Source: Diadema setosum (Eukaryota > Echinodermata > Echinoidea > Diadematoida > Diadematidae). Taken from it: DNA of 64,000 bases. The DNA is taken from contig NC_092686.1 in assembly GCF_964275005.1 (NCBI RefSeq), positions 11,405,032-11,469,031 of the forward strand, read 5' to 3'. Shown piece by piece: positions 44,786 to 56,100 of the stretch (within the stretch, counting starts at the first letter, position 1; each line of letters begins with the position of its first letter). The notes beneath the pieces were generated by a model. The model ran no database searches and had not been told where the DNA came from. It saw only the letters and a program-made list of their open reading frames with translations. Both the position numbers and the translations under genes were made by a program.

Positions 44786-45739
44786 TTATAGACACTAAGC
44801 ACAATACACTCTTATTTCATTTGTTGTGTTTTCTCAGTTCTTTTCTTTTCCATTTTTTGTTGTTCGCTACACCATTTGATGTGTGTAGCTCTCTATGCAG
44901 GAAACCAAGTCCAAATATCCTCTTTAAAAGTACAAGGGTTATATTGACTCCGTCCTTTTTGTACTGGTCACTGCCAGCCATTGTAACTATCATACAAACT
45001 TCCCCTTAACGATGTTACTTTGGTGTATTCTAAATTATCTTGCATTCAACAAGATTGCAAATGCGGAGTAGAAGCTACTGCGTACTCCAGTGCATTTGTG
45101 GGTGTGATCAACACCAGAAGATATTCCTCAAATTGCAGTGTCTCTTCATCGTGTCATACTGTACTTTCTCTACATTCAGTACTCACTACTGTTCAGTGGT
45201 AGCAAAGTTGTAACCGTTTCTGAGTGTGTGTTTGTTTTGTACTTATTCACAGACATTTTTGTGTAACTTTTGTTATTCTGTGACCATATGCTCGTGTGTC
45301 GTTCACCTATGATGGAATATGTTGTGTCCCCGTGAATGTTACTCATTATTTCAGATATTTTTTTAATGGAGTGTCTATACTGTATATCTTCTATTTATGA
45401 TTATGGTAAAAAAAAAAAATACTCTAAATTATTTGTACAGTGTGATTATGGGATGGTACTACCAACCTGAAAAAAACAAAACACCTATTTTATTTGTAAA
45501 TTAAAAATAGATGGCTACTACTGAATGAAAATGACCTTTGGTTGATTTCTATCTTTGTTTGATCTTGAAGTCAACAATTGTTGGGAGAGAGAGAGAAAGA
45601 AGGTGGAAAAAAAGAGGAAGACATGAAGAAAGATGGAAGTAGTGAGAGAGAGAGAGAGGAAAAAGAGATATGCACAGGTTGGAGCTACAAATTTATGAGT
45701 GATTGTGCCAGCTACTGTTAGTCCCGATACTCCGAGATA

Positions 45740-45833
45740 TTGACCTATTGAGGACAGACTGATTTTGCTACAACACGTATTTCCGACAGACACCTGCCCA
45801 AGTATACTCGGGACTCATCCTCAACAGATTACT
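45740..45833. mobile_element. Degenerate family C copy 3
   Basis: TTGACCTATTGAGGACAGAC to CTCATCCTCAACAGATTA, with the core AGTATACTCGGGACT. The terminal TTAAs are eroded, so this copy is probably older. Confidence 0.6.
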
Positions 45834-46753
45834 CAGTATTAAGAAATGTTGCACTAGTTTGACAGGAATATTCTGTCCCTACGGCCCACTGGTCTGAAAC
45901 TTTGGGTTTGAATGCACCAACAAAATGACCAGCACATTTATGGTACAACTCCAAGTGTCCAATTTTAACAAAGAAGCATGCACTGGATCATGCTGTATGT
46001 GATTATTTATGTAGATGCAGAAAATTTTATATTTTGTGCACAAAGTAAACTTTCTGCAAACAATATAATGTCATTAATTATATTCAAGTGTGAATAGTGG
46101 ATACGTACGTAGAACAGCAGCAACATCATGACTAAATCACAGCATGTGGGAATTCCAGGACTGAATACAAGTTTGACTGCATATATAGTACATAATTTAT
46201 TCACAGATATACAAGTGCATATACATGTACAATCTTATTACATGATTTTTCAGGCAAAGGATGAGCAGCACACACCTGTGGTCACTTGACAACAGTTAAG
46301 ACAAATCTACAGTGTATGTCTTGAATGTCGTACACCAGCCATCTAAAATAACTAGTAGGAAGAGTTGGCACAAAACATTCTATGATGAAAAACCAGTTTC
46401 AGAACGCATGGTGTACACTATGGGGGGGCTGGCAGGGGTACAGTTTCATGTGCAAAACTTTGGTTACAACAGTTACAGGACTGTTTTACATTAGCCTCCA
46501 CAATGTCATAAATTGCAATAATGGCAGTTGCCATGACAACCACTGAACTGCTCAAAGCCTATTTGTTGCTGGTTTGCCGCTTTCAGGGTATCTGCATTCA
46601 TCTTATGCTTCATTTCTGCAGAATGTTTAATTACATAGGGTCGTGCTCTCACACTCAACAATTTAAATGACAGCAGCAATCGCAACGATCAAGATCCTGG
46701 GGTAAGTTTACATCTTGGTAACCTTTGATTACATTTGCAAACTGTTACTGTCA

Positions 46754-47220
46754 TTAAAGGAGACCTCCGGATGATTTTCAAATTTTTACATTTGAACATA
46801 TATAAATTAGTTATACTGGGTACAGAGTTTGAGGATTTATAATGACTGGGATGAAAAATAAGAATGTTTTCCAAGTTTATAACAAATTGCAATGAACAAG
46901 GATGATGACATGGCAGCCTCACCATAAGAATGCATGAGATGTGGCTCAAGGAAGCAGCACAAAAGAAGAAGGCATGCATAGATTACACACAGGTGAGCTT
47001 GCAAGCATGCGGTATTGTAATGGAATGACACTGCTACATTTCTGAGATATGTGAGGCTCCTATGTCATCATCTTTGTTCAGTGTAATTTGTTTAAGGTTT
47101 TTGAAAGTACTGTTTCTCTGCTCAAGAACCACAATAAATTCTACAAATCTATACATGAAGCTGTTGATTTATGTACTACATGATGTGAAATTATGAAAAT
47201 CGTCCGGAATGCCCCTTTAA
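46754..47220. mobile_element. TTAA-ended 467-bp element, family B copy 1
   Basis: Starts TTAAAGGAGACCTCCGGATG and ends with an inverted version (CGTCCGGAATGCCCCTTTAA). No coding capacity. The same length and clearly the same sequence as 56818-57284, in the same orientation. Confidence 0.8.
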
Positions 47221-47275
47221 GAAAACCAGATACACTCAATCAGCTAGAGAAGCTGAAACAGGCTTACCAGCAATA

Positions 47276-47842
47276 TTAAAGGACAAGTTCACCTTCATAG
47301 ACATGTGGGTTTAGTGAATGCAGCAATATTAGTAAAACACATCGGTGAGAGTTTGAGGAAAATCAGACAATCCGTTCAAAAGTTATGAATTTTTGAAGTT
47401 TCTGCTCAGTCACGACTGGATAAGAAGACTACTATGGCTTGTGATGTCACATGAGTACAATGATATAAAGAAAGAATAAAGAAAATTCAACATATTTCCA
47501 TTTTTCTCGCATAATGAAAGAATACTCAACTTCTCTCTTTCAGAAGGCAGGGGGAATAATATTACCCTTAATATACGTCAGTGACAAGTCAAAGAAATGT
47601 GCACTTTATTAAGAAAGTTAAGTTTTGTGAACTTCTCTTTTTATTTCCCTTATATCGTTGTACGCATGTGACATCATACACTGTAGTAGTCTTCTCATCC
47701 AGCAGTGACTGCGCAGATATTTCAAAAATTCATAACTTTTAAACGGATTGTCTGATTTTCCTCAAACTTTCACTAATATGTTCTACTAATATTGCTGCAT
47801 TCTCTCATTCCTTATGTATATGAAGGTGGACTTGTCCTTTAA
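47276..47842. mobile_element. TTAA-ended fold-back element with long terminal inverted repeats
   Basis: Begins TTAAAGGACAAGTTCACCTT and ends GGTGGACTTGTCCTTTAA. The inverted similarity runs roughly 200 nt from each end (TCAGACAATCCG opposite CGGATTGTCTGA, both next to AAACTTTC/GAGTTTGAGG). The short unique centre has no coding frame. Only 55 bp from the family B copy. Confidence 0.78.
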
Positions 47843-48692
47843 ATGATTTTAAGTACTGTGAAATCAACAATTCCCATACTCTACGCAATCATCCTATTAC
47901 CATGGCAACACAGTGGTTACTGAATATGTGATTCCATAGGAATCTTCAATATTTTTCTTGTACATGAGCAGAGTTTTATAGAATTGTAGTGACGTCATGT
48001 GTACAAACTACGCAAACACATCTATGGCGATGTGCAGGACACTATGCTGGGTTTTCCTACAGCTTTAAAAGCACTTTCAGCATTATAGGATAATGGAAAG
48101 ACCCAATATCAACATACATGTACCTGGTACACCATCAATACAGTTAGCGAATTTGCAACTCACCATGATTGATGGGTCTGTAGACAATTATTCAATTCAT
48201 GCATCTGATATACTTTGGAAAGCAAACACCAGACCACATGCACACCTAAATTCTCAGGTGTAACAATAATTGTGCATCCATTTTTTTTTTTTTTTTTACA
48301 CTGAGGGAATTGCGTATTTCAGAAATATTTCTTCAGACTACCGTACCTCAAGCTGTAGCATTCACAAATGGTGACACAACCAGATCACAGTAGAACACAG
48401 ATCACACACAGAGCCTTTGGTAATGAAGTTGGGTGTTGCATATATCATTATACAATAACGTGCGGTATATATACTAGCGTGTGTGTGTGTACGTGTCCAG
48501 CTTGGTAACATGCTGCTATGCAAACCCTTGCCATATGTGCATCTCTAATTGTGACACCTTTTTTTTTGACATTCAATATATGATACTATCAACATGTTGA
48601 TGTTACAGCGAGTTGCACGTGCACCATTCAATATGGGTCAAAGGTCACACACAAGTCTGAGCCAATTCAAGCTCACAGCATTGTGGGGGTTT

Positions 48693-48917
48693 CTACTTGT
48701 ATTTGCCCGACTTCTTGCGAATACCCCGGGATCGCTGCTTCCTGCGCCGCCGGTCCGGCTTTCGGTTCCTCTGGAGGCGCCCCAGCGAGATGCCCTGGCG
48801 GCGCTTGATGAGGGCGTGCTTTTCCACCAGGGGCGCAAGCTTGCCCTGCTCCGCCAGCATGGAGAGGAAGGTGAAGATGAAGGGGTCGTAGTTGTGGGTG
48901 CGTCTGTTGTCGTCCAC
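48693..48917 (-). CDS. BAP1: BAP1 coding exon 12: ULD-type domain, basic tail, stop
   Basis: 225 nt: [40 protein letters not shown], then a basic end (RKKSGKYK) and TAG at 48695-48693. Very close to the human C-terminus. The basic tail is probably the nuclear localisation and nucleosome contact region. Confidence 0.96.
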   Translation of the reverse strand: MDDNRRTHNYDPFIFTFLSMLAEQGKLAPLVEKHALIKRRQGISLGRLQRNRKPDRRRRKQRSRGIRKKSGKYK

Positions 48918-51900
48918 CTGTGGTAGCATTGAAAGAGAAAACTGATTGTTTACTATCATAATTCAATGACAGGCACATGTGCCAACTTCTATTTTACACC
49001 AGTGTGTAATTGGTGTGGTAAAATAATCGCTCAGAGTGATAACAACATCAGCACAATGTCGATTTACATTAAAACAAGTAAAGCAGAGAAGAAAAAGGAA
49101 TAATGTATGGGAATCTACACTTGTTTGAATGTGAGATCTTGAAAAATTGATGATATGATTTTCACTATTAAATGTGAATAAAGCATTACTCAATATGTAT
49201 TGACAATTAAAACAGCACAAGACAGATAAACACACAAATTCTTCAGTCACTGTTTTCAACCTTTTGAGCCATATACTAATTTACGATCTAGCAAACAATT
49301 ACATCGTTTGCCTGTATACAAAAGAATTACATATAAAATCTGCTGTTGGTTTTGAATTGTTCACATGATTCTGCTCATGAATATTTATCACAAATGTAAT
49401 GCTTTCCCTGCTGTTCAAATTATAAATTGTGCTGTATTTTTTTATGTCTGATTCTCATGATGAAATGCAAAATAAAATAAAACTGAAACTGACGTAGTAA
49501 GAATAAGATGTGCATTATCAACATTCTAACCTGGTTGATAGCTTATTATTGTCTTGCTCTACTTTGATATATCAGTTAATGCATTTTAAAAAGATGAACT
49601 CACCTTGTATTTGTTTCTCTTTTCCTTTTCATCCTGTAGTTTCTGCTCATATACACTTATCTCACTCTCTACTCCCTTCAGAACATCAAGCAGTTCCTGA
49701 TGGAATGATAGGAAAGTAATTTCACATGAACACATGCCAATTCTTTTAAAGTGTGTTACACAATTAATGTAATAATGACTGGTTACATACATTGTACCTT
49801 CTGACATGATTCTTTGCAAAGAGAAATACATTCTAAGAAGTATGCTGTGTCTGAAAAGAGGAAAGTTTGTCTACAACAAAATACATAATAAAGTAAATCT
49901 CAAAATTAGTCACATACCAAATATTCTGTAACAATACATGAAGATAAGAATCAGGCATCCTAAAATTTTGTTCCTTAAATCATGATCTGAAATAAGCATA
50001 CATTGTAATCCCACTGTCCTACAACTTGTATACAGGATCAAAAAATTGAATAACTTTTAGAAAACTCTTTGCTATTGAAATGGGCGCTACGTTGTAGCAG
50101 TTATTGATAAGTCTACTGTGAACTCCGTCAGTTGTGAAGTCACTAAAACAGATCTTGACAACAACTTTTCTCAATTACAATCTAAGTTTAAATCTGAAAT
50201 TTCGTGGCCCAAAATAAATGGAAACATTACAATCCATTTTCAGTCTTAAGTGCCTGATCACACTACCAAAAGATAGTATTCTGGGAATTTGGTGGCCCAA
50301 AATAGATTCTTAGTGGTGCAGTGCAAATGCTAATGTTAATTCCTGACTAAAACACTGGAGTGAAAAATTGTCAGGATCTTGTTTGCCACAGCTCCCTTTT
50401 CCCATCCCATTGTGAACAGGAGGCTTACCCCAGGGGTGAAGTGCTGGGTGTCATCCTGTTTGTTGGCGGCCCTCTTGATCTTGGTCCACACCCCTGCCTC
50501 CCGCTTACCGGAGCCACGCCCCCCTGATCCATCCTTGTTGAAGAGCTGCCTCTTGGCCTGAACGTCTGCATCATCAAAGTCAACACCAGGTCTCTTCCTC
50601 AATGACTTCAGCCTGTTTGATCAAGCACGATGGTAATAGATACATTACTAAAATATACAAAATAATTAAACACAATTTAAGGTTTCTTGGCCTTAACAAC
50701 ATAGCTCGAATCGACTTGTTTACAAAAACAAAACAATATAAAAAAGAAGCAATAAACATACTTCTTAACAACAAGAAACAAACTGAATATACTGTTTTGA
50801 CATATGCTCTGAGAGGCAAGATTGCATACAGACTGACGATGCATGAAGTTTGGTGATGGCATGAAAACTTTGCAAATATGTGTTTGTCTGCAGCTCTCTG
50901 TAAACATCACACTGATTGATCTGTACTTATACTGTGATTTCTAAAGTGAAAAAATGGTTTTTTTTGTAGGTTGCATTCTCGTGTAATCTAAAGCTACTTT
51001 TCAGCATGACGCAGGGAGAGAGGAGAACGTCCAACACAATCGTCTCAAACGTCTGCGTTGCAAATCTAAAGCTCCCTCATGCCACCTCATAAGCGAAGAG
51101 TTTTGGCAAAACAGGTGTTTGTACACTGTAATTGCAAGTGCTCTCTATGAAACAACAATTTCATAATTTCTTTGAAGGGATACCTGTTGATATCCAGTCC
51201 TCCGATGTCACCGCCCTCATCAATGATGGCCTGCTTTCGCTCATCCTCTATCTTCGCGATGGCAGCCTCCAGCTTGTTCCGCTCATCTGCGTTGGCGCCG
51301 GCTTTCCACTGCTGGAACTTACCGAGCTTGCTCGCCGTGGGACTATTGGAGCGTGACTGGCTGGCCGACTTGACCAGCGGTGAGTTGAAGGCACTGCCCG
51401 CCTCCGAGGCCGTGTCCGTACTGTAGTTGCTAGGCGACAGGGAGCCTGGCGACATTCGTTCAGGAGCGGTGTGGATGGTGAGGGGCTGGCAGAGGTCTGG
51501 AGGGATTTTGGCGGTGAAGGAAAGCAGTGGTCTACTGGTAGCAAAGGGGGTAGGCTCCACTTTGATGCCCTCCACTGCACTCGTGCTCTCCACTCCCTTC
51601 GTCTCCTCAGAGTCTTTCGAAGGATCCTCACACACCTCACTGTCGGCACAAATCCCGGCTTTTTCTTCATTTGCTGTGACCAGCAGCACATCCCCCTTGG
51701 AGTCTGCTGGGCTGGAATTGATGCTGACCACGTCAACCTCTTCCTCCTCCTTCACAGCGATCTCATCACCGCCTTCTGGAGCCGACGATGAGGATGTGGA
51801 TGATGATGACGTTGATGAGGGGAGGGCTTGCAGTCCCTGCTCCTCATCCTCATCTATGTGTTCCTTGACACTGTTCAGGCTCTTCTGCTCTGGATGTCTC

Positions 51901-53056
51901 TCACCACCTTTCTCCTCATCACTCTCTGAGTCTGGCGATTCACTGTTGAGGCTGGAAGCCGACAATTCGTCACAGGACAAAGGTGACTTGCAATAATTAT
52001 GGGTATCCAAGGCTGCTGGTAGTCTGTGTAGGAAGAGGAGTATGAAGAATTAAAGAGGACATTCAGTGACACAGCTGTGCATCAGTCTTTGATCATGCAA
52101 TGTCACCGCAATATCCTTAAACAGACTTTCAATTAGTAGTTGCAGAGTTACTATTAAAGTAGAAGGTACCCATACCTGATTTGCATGTATTTATTTATTT
52201 ATTCATTTATTCATTTTTGCTTTACAAGTTCAGTCCGCATCCCCATTAATTATATGCACAGTGGCAACTCTCCAGAATTTTTCTGGATCTTGGATTTGAA
52301 ATATGAAAGAAAATATTTGTCATGGTTAATAGAAGATCTCCCTTGTTTTCACCTGTCTTCAATACCTACTGAGGAATTTAAACACCACAATTTTGTCTAT
52401 TTCAAAACAAATTGACAAATTAAGCGATAAGACTCAAAACTATAAGGAAACTTGCACAGTGGCTTCAAGCACACTTAATTTCTGCCTTAAAATGGGTGAA
52501 CAATGAGGTATAAACAAACAAAAAAATACTAAAAAACAAGTGAATGTATGACAATCTTAACACAGATTGAGAGATATAGATAGACTGGGCTGAGAGAAAT
52601 TGAGGTTATGCTGAGAAGGCACATACTTGTACGTTGGTGTTGGACTCGGCCCCTTGTCCCTCGAGATCTGCTTCTTTTTCTTCTTCTTTTTCTTCTTCTT
52701 CTTTTTACCTGAGGAATGTTCCCTATGAGCCCCGTCTTCCTTCTCCCTGCTTGACTCTGCCTCCAGGGAGCTCCTCCCCGCCTCTGATACTGATGATGGC
52801 AGTGGTGGAGGTGGCAGTGGAGGAGGAAATGGAGCAGAGTCTGGGTGGTGGTCAGTGTCTGGGACGGACTGTCTCTCTTCTTTCACCTGACCTGCTGGCT
52901 TCTCGGAGGAGGCTACGGGGCCAGCACTGGAAAGCCTTGCGCCTGCCGACGCATCTCCTGATGGTCTCTGAGTCGACTCAACCAACTGAAATGATTAGGC
53001 AAGACAAACACATCTAGGATATAGGTTGGGAACAGCCAATATAGATAGATAGATAA

Positions 53057-53124
<68 letters not shown>

Positions 53125-53125
53125 G

Positions 53126-53156
<31 letters not shown>

Positions 53157-56100
53157 ATAGATGGAGAGAGAGATGGATGGATGGATAGATTGGTAGATAG
53201 ATACAATGTAGACAGATAGACAGATAGATAGATAAATAGAGAGAAGAGCATAATCAAACTCTTTGCTGATGCACACATGGCACCATTCTGGGAGAGGTGC
53301 AGTCTGAACATTATGAAAAAAAAAAATTGATATTGCCTGGTACACCATAGAATGTTAATTCTATGGTGTACCAGGCAATACTAATTTTTTATTCCACCAG
53401 CCAGCATGCTACTCTGTTGTGCACTCAAAATAGGATTCAAAACAGGGTGACAACAGATTATTATCCTTTTGCTGGTAGCTGAAGTGTCACATACATGTAG
53501 TTACAATTGTACCTAACTCTCGACCAGTGATTCACATTTGAACCTTCAGTCTACAATGACCATAACTGTTTGTGTCAACGCAACACATTCTTTGCCATTT
53601 TGACAGTTTCAACCCTAATTCTGTTCTTGTTATTATAAAGCATCAGATTGCCTCTGGTATTAATTCATTCTAGTGTACATTATTACAAGGAGGGGCCATA
53701 ATCATCACTCCATAATTAACAAATTTAATTCAATAATAATACCCAACCATTAAGTGTTCGATTATTTTTTAACTCACAACAGATTTGTTGCATTGAGCTC
53801 ATGCTGCCACGTCACATATTACAAATCAACTGAGAAAATTGTCATACCACAACATATCAAAAAGACAAAATCAACCACAAATACAAACATGGATTTTAAT
53901 ACATCTTTCACATCAGAGATTGCCATTCCTGGAACATTTTTATCATTTCACTGCATACATATTTTGCCATACTTTACATCAGAGGTGTATATCAATGGGA
54001 AATCCCTGCAGGAGGGGAATCTTTAAGTGGGCAAATTGGCAACACAAGGACTGACCGAGTTCAAGGTCTGCAGCAGGATTTGTCGATTGGATCGAAGCGT
54101 GAACAGCTTCTGTTCAATGGCCATCTTCTTGTCTGCCACCACTGCCATCAGACTGAACCTGATGTCCGACGACCCTCTGGACCAACAACAACAAATAAGA
54201 CAAAAATATTGACATAAAATTAACCCATTCCTTCCGCAAAATTAAGTATACCAGTTCCCATTGTATCAACTTATAGATGGGAACCGGGCAAGATCAGATT
54301 TTCTGCTATCAATATCTATTCTTTTTCTGTCTCAGAATTGCGAGTATTTTTGTGAAATTTATGTTTTCCAAAGTACAATATTGTAGTAGTGTGTGTATTT
54401 TGCTGCAAATCTCATCTGTACATGTAGGTAAAATTGTAGAAGTAATGACTAAGCTCACAAGATTTTGACTTTTGCTGACCACACTGTGGTGCCCTTAAAG
54501 TGTATAAGAAAAGATTTTGTGAACCCAGCGCATGCTCTATTCATCTTATCAGCTCGCTTGACTGCTTTGTATTATTTGCAGTGTATTTTGACTTTACAAA
54601 TTACAACACAAATTTCCCCTTGTCATAGTGAGCATATCTTTTTGACACATAGGGTTTAACCTGACTAGCAATAGCTTGAAATTTTATCACATCTCAGCAA
54701 TGAAAGAGATAGATAGAAAAAAAAATATAGCAAATTTCCTTGCAATTAACCCTTAACTTACCCTTCATTCTCAAGCCGTTCAGCAATGACCCTCTGGAAT
54801 TTGGCGGTCCATTCTTCTTTTTCACCCCATGGGCCTGGAATGAAGTAAAGCAAAGGACAACCAAAATTTATTATCTTTTAACTTTTGATGTTTGATTTGT
54901 GCTAAATTTATTTTAGTTGAATCAAGTCTTGCTGTGGTGCTCTCAAAGCTCTGGTGCAACATGCAGTGAAGTGGCTGGAAGTGTTGGAAGCATTGCTGCT
55001 TTCAAATTGGCAGGTCCCTGGTTCAAGGCCCAATGAAACCAGATATGCAATGTGGAGTTTCATTGAGCTACATGTAGTCTCTATTATAAAAGGCAAACAC
55101 TGTCCCTCAGATTGGATGAAAGAGTCACAACTTAGATATAGAAGACCTCATCAAAATACTCATAAAGAGCAGGGTCTAATATCAATATCAATCTGATATC
55201 AATTTTTATAAAGATGACTGGCTAAAGTCAGCAAATGCTTTCATCCAGAACATTATGCCTGGAAAATGGAGTGATGTTCTTTTCACAACAAAGTAAGACC
55301 ATGGTCTCATTACAATTGTGATTCCTCATCACCAATCACTTAAAAAACTATGAAAAAAAAAAAACCAACCCAAAAAACCCAACCCTAAAAACAAATATTT
55401 TGATCTCACTTCACACCTCTTTTATAATGACCTGACTTTCAAATTCAGATTTCAACTATTCTGCATAATATGATTTGGACAGTGATGGAACATATCACTA
55501 ATGATCTTGCACATCAAAATTTCAATTGCACGACTGATGAGGTAATACATAACTGAAAGACTGAATGATTGCCTACATAAGTGTATTCACTATATGAAGT
55601 GTAATATCTGAAATTATTGCTGGAAATGATACACCTATAGCCTGGTGCATACCGTGATCAAGAGGTCCAGGTTTGAGGCCATCTAGCTCATAAAGCCTGC
55701 CCTCTATTGGCACGTAGCTGACAAAATGGAATGTCTCCCCGGCCCTTGTGATGACACCAGTCTGTTTCTCCGGGAGACGGGGAGGCTCCGGATGAGCATG
55801 GGCATTGTGGGCCCGGGCTATCTCTGGGACATTCCCTATTGCCTCACCCCGATCCTGTGGAATAAAATTGAAGGCAAACTTCTAAACTCTTCTTCTTTGT
55901 AACTGAACCTTCAATACTGTTCATTTCACTGTTCAATGATTATATGATAACATCAATATATAGTCAAGTGTGTTCACAGGAAATTGGAATATATAGTAAT
56001 TATGAAGAATACAAAAATTCCACTTCAATGATAGGATGCACTATCAAAATACAGAATTTTCCAAGAGAAATGTAAGGAAGCTCATTTCACTTGAGACTTA

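Larger units (their letters stand above)
41904..48692. other. Intergenic region between convergent dynein and BAP1 genes
   Basis: Holds the third TTTTCGCG element, a CA repeat, a degenerate family C element, the family B element and the long fold-back element. No supported coding frame. The part next to 48692 should include the BAP1 3' UTR (on -), but no poly(A) signal could be assigned with confidence. Confidence 0.6.

Noticed and set aside
51184-52023. BAP1 exon 9 and the candidate dynein cassette are both exactly 840 nt and Ser-rich
   Set aside because: The peptides do not resemble each other; BAP1 exon 9 is phase 2 at both ends and the cassette phase 1; the equal length is coincidence.
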